Source: Rostrohypoxylon terebratum
Lineage: Eukaryota; Ascomycota; Sordariomycetes; Xylariales; Hypoxylaceae
Direction: 5' to 3'
Length of the DNA stretch: 64,000 bases
Assembly: GCA_022497145.1 (NCBI GenBank)
Contig: MU385855.1
Span: 1,116,001-1,180,000, forward strand
The notes beneath the pieces are model-generated. The model saw only the letters and a list, made by a program, of their open reading frames with translations. It did no database searches and had not been told where the DNA came from. Position 1 is the stretch's first letter. Each line of letters begins with the position of its first letter. Positions 10,785 to 21,672 of the stretch are shown here, piece after piece. The position numbers and the translations under genes were made by a program.

Positions 10785-12359
10785 TATGGCGATGAAATGA
10801 AATCAGGTGTGTTTAGTAGGAAGCAACCATTGAGATATCGGGCGCGTCGGGTTAGGTATCTATGAGGGTTGTTGGTAAGCACATGAACCGAACAGAAACC
10901 GGAGCTATTATTTGGAACTACACAGTTACGGCAGAAAAGTCAATTGCGAGGCTCGGGCGAATAAAATAATTGGTAGAACGGATAGAGCGCCAAAAGACCC
11001 TCCAAGACGAGACTAAGAAGAAAACATGTTCTACTGCGTAGGCTTACCAGGAGATGCGAAGAGTTGTCGGTATTGACAAGATTGACGAGAAGGTTATCGA
11101 CACGAAGAGATGGGAAGGTTGACTTGAGGTAGCCTTTTAGAGAGGGTTTAGAAACTGATTGTTAGTTATCTAGGGTCCTAATTAGTCAGTTAGTTTGAAG
11201 TGTATCCACGAATAGATTACAGTGGCTTACAATTTGAGTCAGGCGCTCGTGATGCATTGGTGTGCTTCTTGCTCTTATCAGTCAGACCCTGAAGAATTAC
11301 TACCTAGAAGAATTACAGCAGTAACCTAAGTCGGTCAGCTGCAGCTTCCAGACCCTTCACGGGACGGACCAGTCTGCCAGTACCTCACCATTTCTCAGCC
11401 AATTGGAGATTCTCCAATTATCGCAGGGGGGTTCTAATAGTAGTGGATATGTATTATTAACGGTTCTAACGTTCTAGGTATTGTACGTAGTACATAACCG
11501 TTCTAACAGGGGGGGTTGGGGGTTGGGGGTTGGCAAAGATAAAGGCTAAAGCACTGGAATATCTCGGTCCGTTACACAGTATAGACTTACAGTGAAAATT
11601 TACGTGTAAGCACGTTATTTGTACATAGCCGAGTTACTTCCTTAATAGGAGATTTAATACCCGACAGACTCTGCGGAGTTTATCATTTATCATGAATAAT
11701 CACTTTCAATTCTACATCTACGAAGTACATAATAATGGATATTTCGATCTCTAATATCTAATTCCCAGGAAAGGCTTCAAAACCACCAACCTACCCACTC
11801 AGTTCCAAAACCAACTTCTCTGAAAATAACTGTTGGTAAAGTTTACCTAACCACCTAATCTAAATACTCTCCACGAGCAAACGCATGTCTCGTTTTGGAT
11901 CAGCTGCCCGACGTCATTGGGCGAACGTCGAATCAAGATTCAAACGGTCTGCGGGGGACAAAAAGACAAAGCTAAAACAAGTGTAGCTAGCCCTTTTAAT
12001 GCTCTTACATAGTTAGTAGCATGTCCTACAACAGTACAACAGTAGCTCCCCGCTGGAAGATCATACCCAGGTATAGCTACCTCTATCCCAGGACCTAGGT
12101 CCTAGGTATTCTTGGGATCAACCTCAAGCGGGGTTATTACATAGGACCATAGGTAGGTGCCTACCTGCCTAGCATCTTGCCAGGATAGCCGCGCCAATAT
12201 TCCCTATGATGGATACGTCGTCAATATTTTCCCTGTGGAATTCAATTTCTTGGTGACCAAGGCAGAGACGATATCAATACAGGTCGTCGTACCACCTTAA
12301 GATTCTACTGCCTCGGATTATATCTCAGGACCTCAAAGAATCATAGGTCATAGGTCAAG
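10785..12359. other. Divergent promoter region between two vacuolar-type transporter genes
   Basis: 1.6 kb head-to-head spacer. It holds a TGAGTCA word (11235), a G-rich tract (11509-11533), palindromic intergenic words (12093-12107 and 12151-12172), and a 7-bp repeat TCATAGG (2.3 copies, 12341-12357) ending just before the VHC1-like ATG. No gene seen. Confidence 0.5.
11235..11241. promoter_or_regulatory. TGAGTCA, candidate Gcn4/CPC1 site
   Basis: Exact 7-bp match to the palindromic site of the general amino-acid control activator, 451 bp upstream of the vacuolar amino-acid transporter start. The word is expected several times by chance in 64 kb, so support is weak. Confidence 0.25.
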
Positions 12360-15300
12360 ATGCCTCCGGAATCCCGAGGAGATAAGACGGATGGCGGTCC
12401 AGTACCGCCGAACAAGAAAGTCAAGCTTAGTCTTGTTGCTGGTGTCTTCGTTCCCGTCGTTCTCAATATTATCAGCATTCTTATGTTCCTTCGTTTCGGT
12501 AAAATAATGGGTAGGATTGGTCTATTTGGTATGCTTGGTAGGTCCCACGGACACCGTACAACCTTGTGGTATCTATATCTTACATGTGAACAATCGCACA
12601 GGTTTACTAGTTGTAGCCTATATTGTCGACTTCATTACCACCCTCTCCCTTTCTGCCATTGCCTCAAACGGAGAAGTAAAAGGGGGAGGTGCTTATTACC
12701 TAATCTCAAGATCCCTTGGTCCCGAGTTTGGTGGTTCTATCGGGATCCTCTTCTACCTCGCCCAGGTCGTGAATACGTCACTTAACATCGTTGGTCTGAT
12801 AGACTGCTTGAAGCTAAACTTGGGGAATCTTGTCCCTCATGGCTACTGGGAAAGCTATGCCATGCAAACCGCAGCTCTTGTCGTCTGTACAGGTCTTAGC
12901 CTCGCTGGTCGTGCTCTCTTTGTACAGGCAAGTGGCGTGCTTCTCGTTATACTAATAATATCAATCATAAGTGTGCCGATTTCGAGCATCGCGAAAAGCC
13001 CATTCAAAGATGACATCATTGGGATTGAATTTACTGGACTCAGCCTGGACACATTGCGCTCCAACTTGTATCCTCACGCAGCTGGGCCGGCGTACCAAGG
13101 TCTTGCGACATTCAGGGAATTGTTCGGCATACTCTTTAGTGCTACATCGGGTATCTTTGCGGGGGCTTCGATGTCCGGCGATCTGCGAAGCCCAAGTAAG
13201 GCGATTCCCAAAGGAACCTTATGGGCGATGGCAGCAACTTTTGTCCTCTATTTGATCGTGATATTGTCGATAGCATCCAGCGTTACCCACCCCTCTTTTC
13301 TCCGAGACACCAATATCATCTCCACGACCAGCGTATGGTCCCCAGTAATTCTAGCTGGGGAGTGTGCCACCACGTTCTTCTCAGCTTTGATGGGAATTGT
13401 CGGCGGTGCGAAACTTCTTCAAGCTCTTGGACGAGACAAGCTTCTTCCAGGACTATTTATATTTGGAAAGGGCAATAAGCGAGACGATCCCATCCTCGCA
13501 GTACTGGTTACCTACATAATTGCGCAAATTGCTCTATTCGCAGACCTGAATCAAATTGCAACTTTCATATCAATGGGTTATCAGGCAAGTACCAAGTACG
13601 CCAACGATACATTTAATATTACTTCTAACTTCTTGAATAGATGACATTCTTCGTCATGAACCTCGCTTGCTTTCTGTTAAAGATAGGATCAGCTCCTAAT
13701 TTTCGACCTGCGTTCAAGTTCTTTAGTTGGCACACAGCATTCGTGGGAAGTGTTCTCTCTGCTGCAGCAATGTTCTCCATTGATGAGACGTACGCTGCTT
13801 CGGCCATATGCGTGCTCATATTCCTGTTTCTTATCATTCATTACACAAGTCCTCCAAAACACTGGGGTGACGTTTCTCAGAATTTGATATATCACCAAGT
13901 ACGAAAGTATCTATTGAGACTCAAGCCTGAGCATATCAAGTTCTGGAGACCACAGATTATTTTACTCATAAACGATCCTCGGCATCACACTAGACTTATT
14001 CAGTTCTGCAACTCTCTAAAGAAGGGCTCTTTGTACATTTTAGGGCATGTAATAGTAACGGATGATTTCAACTCAGGGGTACACGAAGCAAAATTACAAC
14101 AATCGGCTTGGACTCGGTACATCTCGGAATTTTCAAGAATTAAAGCTTTCGTCCAACTGACAATGTCACCAACAATCGAATGGGGAGCACGAAACTTAAT
14201 TCTTTCTGCCGGCCTGGGTGGCATGCGGCCTAACATCGCTATTCTCGGATTTTACAATATGGACGATTTACGGAAGTCTAGGCCACTCGCCCAGATACCT
14301 GAAGTCCCAAGCACGCCTGCACAGACATCATTTGAAACCAAGGCTGAAGGAAAGACCTCAAGGCGCCGCCGTGGAGATACGTCGGCCCGGCTTCTAGATG
14401 GATTTCTCCCAACTGACACCATTCGCACGGAGGGTATGATGTCCGTTACAAGCTACTTGACAATATTAGAGGACCTTGCACTTCGCCATCGCTTGAATGT
14501 CGCCGTCGGCAAAGGATTCCAAGCTCTAGAGACTCCACGTCGCGACAGAAACAACACGAAAAAGTATATCGATCTTTGGCCAATTCAAATGTCAGCTGAA
14601 ATCACTGACGGTGATCAAAGCGTATGGACAACTAATTTTGACACCTGTGAGTTTCCCATATGACTTGTTATAAAAGGAATGAAACTGAAACGGATTACAG
14701 ATACTCTAATTTTACAACTTGGATATATCTTACAAAGTGTTCCAGCCTGGAAAAAGGCCTACCAACTGCGTGTCTTAGTATTCGTCGAATATGAAAATGA
14801 AGTTACACAGGAAGAAATAAGACTGAAGGCCTTATTAGACAAGCTTCGTATAGACGCAACAATTAGAGTGTTTTGGCTTGCCTCGGGTCAGCTACAGAGT
14901 TACGAGACTATTGTTAACGGTCGCGGAGTTGATACTGACTTTGGAAACATTGTTAATGAGCTGTTGAAGGATGATGAATGGTGGCAGGAGCTACAAAAGC
15001 TAAGGACAGAGAGCCATGATCTGTCTTGGTCGCAAGAGCTCGCCTCGTTGGAGGACGTGCTCAATGCTACCAGACGCAGAGGCAGCTCAGTATCTAAATC
15101 CGACGCTCACGGGAGTTTGCCAAGGGGACTAGATGTGAGCGAGCTTTTGGACAAATCTAAGAAGCCAACGGTTTCTACGTTCGCAAAGTTAGGTGTCAAT
15201 TTTGGCATTCACACTCATCAACTGAACTCTTCCACCTTTGATGTCCGAACTGAAAATAATTCGCCCGACTTCAGCGATGACGATGGCGAATCTACCGCAT

Positions 15301-16304
15301 TCGAAGATGTCGATTTCAACGACGTTGATAATGCGACAAGTGAGGGAGGTGAAGGCTTAAGTCCAGCCAGGAGACCTAGTTTCTTAGCAATTCAGGGTCG
15401 ACGAAGAAGCCATGGAGATCTCAGATACAGAGTAGGATCGTTAAGGAACTCAGAAAATCCTCGTAACAGGCGATCGGGGAATTCGGCTGGGACTAACTCA
15501 TTTGGATATGGCACTATGGTACACACGACAGGATCAGCCACAACACAAACAGCACCTACCAAGACATCCAGGAGCTCTACTGGTCTCCTCAGCGTTGCCT
15601 CGGAGCCAAGCGAAACTTCTCCTATAATTCCAAAACCTCCATCTAGACCGACACTTTCGCGTCACACATCAGCGACCCGGTTCACCAGTAAGCCAACTCC
15701 CGAGACTACAGTTTTGTCCGATGGAAACGCGGGCTCGAGGATCACGTTCTCAAAAGAGGAGGAGCCAGCTCGGGCTAAACGCCCGCCACTATCACGCAAT
15801 GCATCTGCTGGCCGGTTTTCCAGCCGCCCTGTGCCCGATACGAAAGTTGCAGGTGAAGATGAAGATGGCGCGGCGCCACGTCTCACATTTGCTGAGCCGG
15901 AACCTAGTTCGTCTGGAACGCCACTGAGATCTAGAAGAAACTCCGTGTCCAAAAAAGAGGGATCGTCGGAAGTACAATTCAATTTACCAGAACTATTGGC
16001 GTCATATGACCCTGGTCGGCGGTTAGATGAGGAGGCACACTCGGTGTACTCAACACAAAGCCTTCCCCTCTCATTCAACGATCTTCCCAGCCGAGCCCAA
16101 CATCTCATATTGAATGAGCTCATGCGCCAGCATAGTAGTGACACAGCAGTACTACTCACAACTCTCCCTATCCCCGAAGAGGGAACTTGTCAGAGCGAAG
16201 AAGCCAGTTTAGGTTATCTCACCGATATTGAGGTTCTCTGTCATGAGTTCCCACCAGTATTACTTGTTCTCAGTAACAACATGACTGTAACGGTTAATTT
16301 ATGA
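12360..16304 (+). CDS. VHC1: Cation-chloride cotransporter, VHC1-like (SLC12 family)
   Basis: Electroneutral K+/Cl- type cotransporter; the yeast relative Vhc1 is in the vacuolar membrane. Four exons: 12360-12537, 12602-13584, 13641-14646 and 14701-16304, giving 1256 residues. The N-terminal half is the APC-fold transport domain: helix 1 with ISILMFLRFG, then GGGAYYLISRSLGPEFGG and GIFAGASMSGDLRSPSKAIP, both hallmark SLC12 segments. The third exon ends the membrane domain (MTFFVMNLACFLLKIGSAPNFRP) and begins the cytosolic SLC12 C-terminal domain, which continues in exon 4. About 300 Ser/Thr/Arg-rich, probably disordered residues are inserted before a conserved end (PEEGTCQSEEASLGYL). Introns 1 and 3 are GT-AG. 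Intron 2 begins GCAAGT directly after CAG, a GC-AG intron; no GT donor keeps the frame. The gene is head-to-head with the AVT-like transporter. Confidence 0.9.
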
Positions 16305-17484
16305 TATACGTAGAAGTAGAAGAGGATTTAGGTCTGTTAGAAACACGATACAGGTGCTGGCGTTTTTGGTCTTCACACTAATTTGGTTACCACCTATTTG
16401 TATACCCACTCATTAGTCACATATATACATCCCTTAGACCGAATGTCATTATCGGAGGATATAACATATGATCACTATCACGATATATATTTATATTTAT
16501 GCAGTTTCTAAATTATTAGATACTATAAGTGTCACGAGGAAATATGGTGTTACTATGTTTGCCTTGTAATGTAAAATCTCATACCCATCCGGTGACGTAT
16601 GAAGCAAACTCAATCAAGAGCATAGGATGTAAACAAAATATGGACTAATTTACACATCAGAGCTTCAGATGTGTACCTAGCTAATTGATATTGCCGGTAA
16701 CCAGATTGCTATCGTCCCAACCAGCCGCTCGTTGACTCATGTACTGAAAGACTCCACGTTTCACATCGTAATTTGGAGCACGTTTTCTAGCTTCTAGTCC
16801 AAACATATAAAGAGTTCATATATATCTCAATAAGCATAGAATCCCCAAACTTTCGGGGTCCCCAGGGTTCAGAGATACCTAGCCTTGCCTCAACACCGAA
16901 ATCAGCTCCCTCCGTCCCGAACAATGCTAATGTCCAAACCTCTATTCAGAATCTACACAATAAGCCTGCTCCCCTTTGAACCAAATCACAATGTGTTGGT
17001 TAAGGCGGCATTATACGCAAGTGACAAAGCCTCATTGTACCCCCCTTTCTACCACACAATGACACGGAAACAATCAAGGCGCTCTGACGGATGAACTATG
17101 ACGCCCGTCCCTCGTCATACGCCCGACTCGAATCAAAGGGTCCTTCTCTTGAAAACCCGGCAAACAAAAGCACCCCGTCATAAATGACTTGCGACTAATG
17201 CCCGTAATGCGAGACTACGACTTTTAGATGGCACTTTTGACTTTCCGCTATGCACAACCCACCCTCGCTACTGACGAAATGATTACCTAGACTCATGAAC
17301 ATATACCTAGAACATCCCTGATTAGCATAGCATAGCATAGCATAGCGATATTTCTTTCTAATATTTAATTTTCAAACTTCTATCTAATTTTTAATCATCC
17401 TCCATTATCTTCATAGAACGAAAAGAAGCTGGCACTTCGACGAGAAAACGAACGAGAAGAAAAGTCGCGATAACAGAACAGCAG
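16305..17484. other. Intergenic, VHC1 3' flank to next promoter
   Basis: 1.18 kb without a recognisable gene. It contains a TGACTCA word at 16733-16739 and the CATAG array near the downstream gene. A 69-codon open frame at 16885-17094 has no recognisable feature and is probably leader or chance. Confidence 0.45.
17326..17345. repeat. (CATAG)4 microsatellite
   Basis: Four perfect pentamer copies, 140 bp upstream of the start of the next gene, probably in its promoter or leader. Confidence 0.8.
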
Positions 17485-19941
17485 ATGATAGGGGAACACC
17501 ACCAACAACAAAACACCGGCCGGGAACGGCGACTCGTTACTAAGCACCGGAGGATTAGTAGCAGCGGCAGCAGCACTGGAGGGGGCGTCATCTCGCGGGT
17601 CCTAGGCAGTTTACGGCAAAAGCGTCGAGAGAAGAGGAAGAAGAAGTCGTTGGACTCAACCGAGAGCCAAGATGACTGGGCTTCTGCCGCTGCCATCTAC
17701 CAGCCGATACACCGCCCGGACCGGCCGCGGGTCGACAAGCGGATCAAGACGATTCTCTCAGACGACGAGTACGTGGCCGAGCTCGAGCGCATGCAAGAGC
17801 GCAATCAGGCGCATTATGGAGCGAACGAACCCAAGGAGCGGACTATGAGCCGGTCCTCGTCTCAGATAACCGACCTGCCCAATTTCAGCTACTCGTCCAA
17901 GAGCCCCAAGCATAGGAAGAACTCGGCATCATCTCCTACGTCTCCCGCCTTTGCCGCGTTTCCCATGTTCCAGGGACACGAGTGGCCGCAGCCGCCGAAA
18001 GATCGCTCTCAGATACCGAACCAGTATAACCTCTACCCACAGCCTCGACCTCAGCCCCAACCCCAGCACAAATCTCAACCTCCACCACAACGGACTGTGA
18101 CCTCACCAGTCCCGTCCCGCGCAAAGACCGTACAAGCATTTGACAGGTGTTCGAATGTCGAACAAGATCGGGGTCCCATCGTGCGGCACCTCGCGACGAC
18201 CCGACCTCAGCTCCTGGTACCGCGGAAGGCACCAGCAGTTCCCAAATCGAAGCCTAAGTTTTCACCTGCACCTCCGCCCAGAACTAGGCCGTCGCCATCA
18301 CCTCTACCTTCGCCACCCCAGCCCGTCGCCCCACACCCCACCCCGGCTCCGCTGACCCCTCCATACGACACCTTCGACGCGATACGGCGGGAATCGTTCC
18401 ACAAGCAGAAGCGCCCGTCCTCTGATTTAACCCTAGGCGATTCCTCCGCCGTACACCCGCACCGGCACCCCATCCACCGCAAACCGATCGCCACGACGAC
18501 GGGGCTCCAGGGACCCCAATACTCTCCCCCGACGTCTCCCAAGACACCCGCTCCGCCGTCCGCCGATCGCTCTGAGCGAGATGCTTACTTCCCAGAAAAC
18601 CCGGCTCCGGAAGTCCCCAAGGTTCCGGAAAAAACAGCTGTGCAGCCTAAGCTATTACGTATGTGCCCGTGGCCGGGGTGCTCTGTGATGCTGCAGACGG
18701 AGCAAGAGAAGGCGGAAAATCTGTGCGAGTGCTGCCAAGAAAGCCTGTACCCGCGCCAGAGCGCCTTCTTTGGAAAGAGCCCGCGTAAGAGTACAAGTAC
18801 AGCAGCCGGTGCAGCGAAGGCGATACCCGCGGTTCCGGCGAACCTAGAGCGCATCGATTCGGACACGCTGAAAGCGCTGGTCGATACGGAGATCAGCCTG
18901 GCGGAGAACGTGAGGGTGAGCCGGGCGCCGCGCGGTTCTGTTAGGGTCGTCGATAGCCGATTTGGCAGTATGAGCGGATTCAAGCTGCAGTCGCCGCCCC
19001 CAGGCAAACGGGCCCGCGCCCATGCCCAGAACGGCCAGATGCGAAGCTCGCACATTTCCACGAGCTCGACTATGAGCCCGACGCAGACTCGGCGGCCGTC
19101 TCAGATGCGGTCGTCGATATCGTCCCGGCCCGGAACATCGCTCAGTCAGCAGAGCTGCGCTGAACGGTCTAGCAACGATTTCGGGAAGCAAAGTAATCGC
19201 GAAGGCTCATATAAACACCAGTCTGCGCTAATCCTACCACTATCTCCGCCAAACTCAGCAGGAACATCGGGCCGGGACAGAGGGAAACAGCCCAATTTTC
19301 AGGATGTGCGATGGGGACCGCCGTCACCGGAAAAAAAAGCACGCCCGAGGACGCCTATAATAAAAATCAAGCCAGTTTTCAAGTCCACATATAAGACGGA
19401 TCCGTATACGTACATGCGCCGCATAAGCCGGTATTCTAACAGATCTAGCAAGTACTTTCGCACATCTCGCTATTCGCGACGCAGCGGCTCGCCCGACGTT
19501 AGCGACGGATCGTGGACTACAGCATCAGTGGCGTCCAGCAGCGACTCTGAAGTTGATGAGCCGCAGTCACACAACCAGAGAGAAGCGAGCGGCCACAGCG
19601 GCCCGCAACAAGTACCACAACCACCACCACCGAAACCTCAACCACAAAGACCGGCGGCTCCCCAGCATAAAGAGTCGCATCATGTCCAATTTGCTGTACC
19701 CACGCGAAGGCCGTCCTTGCCGAACAAAGAACAACGGCTCAGCCAACTCGTCGCGGTGCGACAGGAAAGACCTCAATTCGCCCAGCGGGACACCTTGTTA
19801 TACGAGCAGATCGAGGACATAATCGACTGCTACACAATGGGCGACAAGGAGGAAAACGATCGGCGGAAGGCGGACAATATCGCTTCTTTCTTCTCCAAGG
19901 AGCCAGAAGCCATACAGATGAGGAGGAAGGGGTTTATCTAG
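17485..19941 (+). CDS. Hypothetical disordered protein with a cysteine cluster
   Basis: Single open frame of 818 residues; I do not recognise a named family. The N-terminus is basic (RRLVTKHRR, later RQKRREKRKKK) and is followed by a short conserved-looking block (DKRIKTILSDDEYVAELERMQ). Residues about 170-370 are a Pro/Gln-rich low-complexity run. A compact cysteine motif follows at residues 393-425: CPWPGC, then about 16 residues, then CECCQESLYPRQ, which could bind zinc. The rest is Ser/Arg/Pro-rich with a poly-proline stretch, and the C-terminus (YEQIEDIIDCYTMGD..) looks ordered again. Codon use is clearly protein-like over the whole length. The first ATG is taken as the start. No signal peptide or membrane segment is visible, so a cytosolic or nuclear scaffold role is possible but unproven. 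Confidence 0.75.
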   Translation: MIGEHHQQQNTGRERRLVTKHRRISSSGSSTGGGVISRVLGSLRQKRREKRKKKSLDSTESQDDWASAAAIYQPIHRPDRPRVDKRIKTILSDDEYVAELERMQERNQAHYGANEPKERTMSRSSSQITDLPNFSYSSKSPKHRKNSASSPTSPAFAAFPMFQGHEWPQPPKDRSQIPNQYNLYPQPRPQPQPQHKSQPPPQRTVTSPVPSRAKTVQAFDRCSNVEQDRGPIVRHLATTRPQLLVPRKAPAVPKSKPKFSPAPPPRTRPSPSPLPSPPQPVAPHPTPAPLTPPYDTFDAIRRESFHKQKRPSSDLTLGDSSAVHPHRHPIHRKPIATTTGLQGPQYSPPTSPKTPAPPSADRSERDAYFPENPAPEVPKVPEKTAVQPKLLRMCPWPGCSVMLQTEQEKAENLCECCQESLYPRQSAFFGKSPRKSTSTAAGAAKAIPAVPANLERIDSDTLKALVDTEISLAENVRVSRAPRGSVRVVDSRFGSMSGFKLQSPPPGKRARAHAQNGQMRSSHISTSSTMSPTQTRRPSQMRSSISSRPGTSLSQQSCAERSSNDFGKQSNREGSYKHQSALILPLSPPNSAGTSGRDRGKQPNFQDVRWGPPSPEKKARPRTPIIKIKPVFKSTYKTDPYTYMRRISRYSNRSSKYFRTSRYSRRSGSPDVSDGSWTTASVASSSDSEVDEPQSHNQREASGHSGPQQVPQPPPPKPQPQRPAAPQHKESHHVQFAVPTRRPSLPNKEQRLSQLVAVRQERPQFAQRDTLLYEQIEDIIDCYTMGDKEENDRRKADNIASFFSKEPEAIQMRRKGFI

Positions 19942-20354
19942 ACCTGGAATCTAAATGTTAGGTAGCTTTAGGTGACCTTAGAATAGAGAATAATTGGAGC
20001 AATCAGTGCTAGGTAGGTATGCTTTACGTAAAAAGCAATATGGAGGTTAGCATAGCACTTAGCAAAATAACCCCCCCAAAAAAGCACGAGATATTCAGAG
20101 AAAATTGAGGCCACTCAATTATGACATAGACCTCCAAAATCAGCTTATGAGTCTGTAAAGCCAATCAACTATGAATCCTATTTCTTTACTTTCGTGTCAT
20201 GTCAGCCAGTCCCTGTTCTCGGGGCAAAAATCAACCATTCTGAGGGTAGCAAAGATCTAAATAAAATCTTGCGGCCCTCCTCTTCCCGTAACACCGTGCT
20301 ATGCGACCGAAACGACTAAAACCGAAAGAATTCAGACGAAGGGAAGGGGCCTGA
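19942..20354. other. Intergenic, convergent 3' flanks
   Basis: Spacer between the hypothetical gene (+) and the SPT4 region (-). AT-rich, with a C-run near 20069. No gene seen. Confidence 0.45.
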
Positions 20355-20627
20355 TTAGGCCACGCTGCCTCCCTGTTCGGGCTGGGTTTCAGGCTGGGTT
20401 GCTGAACCGCTTTCTTCAGTCCCTTGAGATGGATTGGCGGTTGTCGGAGCGGGGGATGCAGTAGCAACTACCGGGGTCTCATCCGAGCTAGGTGTTAAGG
20501 CGACAGGAATGGCCGGTGTCTTTTTTTTACGTTGCTCACGTCTACGGCGTGCGATGCGACGATGCTGTTCTTGAAGCGATGAATCCTTGCTACCTCCCGC
20601 AATCTGTGTGCTGTCCTGGTTCGAAAC
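20355..20627 (-). other. In-frame open extension after the SPT4 stop codon
   Basis: Directly after the TAG that ends SPT4 (20628-20630) the same frame stays open for 90 codons to a TAA at 20355-20357. The translation is protein-like: a Gln/Ser start, a strongly basic helix (HRRIARRRREQRKKK), then a Pro/Thr/Ser/Glu-rich tail ending EQGGSVA. No splice donor between the last SPT4 homology (RDGSAQD) and this stretch could remove the stop. It may be a stop-codon read-through product, the remnant of a longer C-terminus cut by a recent nonsense change, or a base error. A chance open frame is not excluded. Confidence 0.45.
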
Positions 20628-21156
20628 CTAGTCGATATCCTGGGCGGAGCCGTCGCGGCTGTACAAAAAGTAGCCATTAGCATTTAAGCTACCAAGAATA
20701 TATAGGATGAAGGTAGGGGGGTTGGGGGGGTAGGGGAAGACTTACGGAACGATAGCATGGTTATCGTCAAGCAGCGTCTGCTTGATCTCGTCAGGCAGTG
20801 AGCCGTTGACCTTGATAGCGTAGATGCCGGGCACGAAGTCCTTAAGGCGCATCCACTTCGCGGTCCAGGACTGCTTTGGCTTAACGACAAGGTGGACGTC
20901 GTTAAACTGGCTCGAAGTGCAGTTCTCGATCGCCTCGGGGGAGCCTTTCATGTCGAGGAAAGGGCAGTTGGGACATCCTTTGTTACGGAAGTCCTGAATT
21001 GATAATTATAATTAGAATTTAGAAATGGAAGGGGAGGGCGAGCAAGGGTGGACGTACGGACTGGGTCATGATGATAGAACAAACCATGCAGGCACGAGCA
21101 TAACGCCACTGGTTGTTGGGAATGTACATGCTCGCGAGAGTAGATTCGTCCGCCAT
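20628..21156 (-). CDS. SPT4: Transcription elongation factor Spt4
   Basis: Small zinc-binding partner of Spt5 in the DSIF elongation factor, which binds RNA polymerase II. Three exons: 21058-21156, 20746-20993 and 20628-20658, giving 125 residues. The zinc finger is Cys-x2-Cys (ACMVCSI) and Cys-x2-Cys (GCPNCPF), split between exons 1 and 2. Downstream blocks typical of Spt4 are WTAKWMRLKDFVPGIYAIKV and LPDEIKQTLL, and the protein ends RDGSAQDID. All introns are GT-AG (GTACGT, GTAAGT). Intron 2 is C-rich on the sense strand near its 5' end. The annotated stop is followed by 90 in-frame open codons, listed separately. It is head-to-head with POP8. Confidence 0.92.
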
Positions 21157-21672
21157 GATGACTGAATTCGCAATCGTGTTCACGGAAATCTGCTAGTTAC
21201 AGTGCCGATCGGAGTGGGAATGGGAATGAAAACCAGAATCAGAATCGCAATGTTGGGGCCGGGAAGATAGCTTTGTGCCGACAACGATTTGTTGTTCGGA
21301 ATCTGATTCGGCGGTCGAGATTAAAGAAAAAGAAAGACGATCTTAAGTCTTAAGATTTAGCAATCTTATGAAGTACCTAGAGGCTAGAGTCCTAGACTCC
21401 TAGAGCTTTGGCCGGAGAAGACCCCTCCATTGTGGCGGTCAGGAATTGGGGCTATCTGTGGCGTCGCTGCTTGGACTGCTGAAAGCGGTAAGCTGTGTGG
21501 CGGTGCAAAGCCACCTGCTAACGGACCACGGACCACGGACCAATCAGAAAATTCCTACACTTGACAGTCACCACGTACCGATTCGTGTTTTCGAGACCAG
21601 TCACAATTCAATGTGACGGAGGCACTATTTCAGCCAACTCATATTCAAAGTTGTTTAGTCTAGTCATAGAAA
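21157..21672. other. Divergent SPT4/POP8 promoter
   Basis: 516 bp between two start codons. It holds three tandem CGGACCA heptamers (21522-21542), the last of which runs into a CCAAT box. Nothing else notable. Confidence 0.5.
21540..21544 (+). promoter_or_regulatory. CCAAT box
   Basis: GGACCAATCAG context, 129 bp upstream of the POP8 start, a typical distance for a HAP-complex CCAAT element in a fungal housekeeping promoter. The assignment rests on word and position only. Confidence 0.4.

Noticed and set aside
16733..16739. TGACTCA as a CPC1 site for the hypothetical gene
   Set aside because: It lies about 750 bp upstream of a gene with no link to amino-acid metabolism, and the word is expected by chance.
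20495..20683. Alternative SPT4 third exon in another frame
   Set aside because: Using the acceptor AACCAG gives an unrelated sequence and loses the conserved RDGSAQD end.
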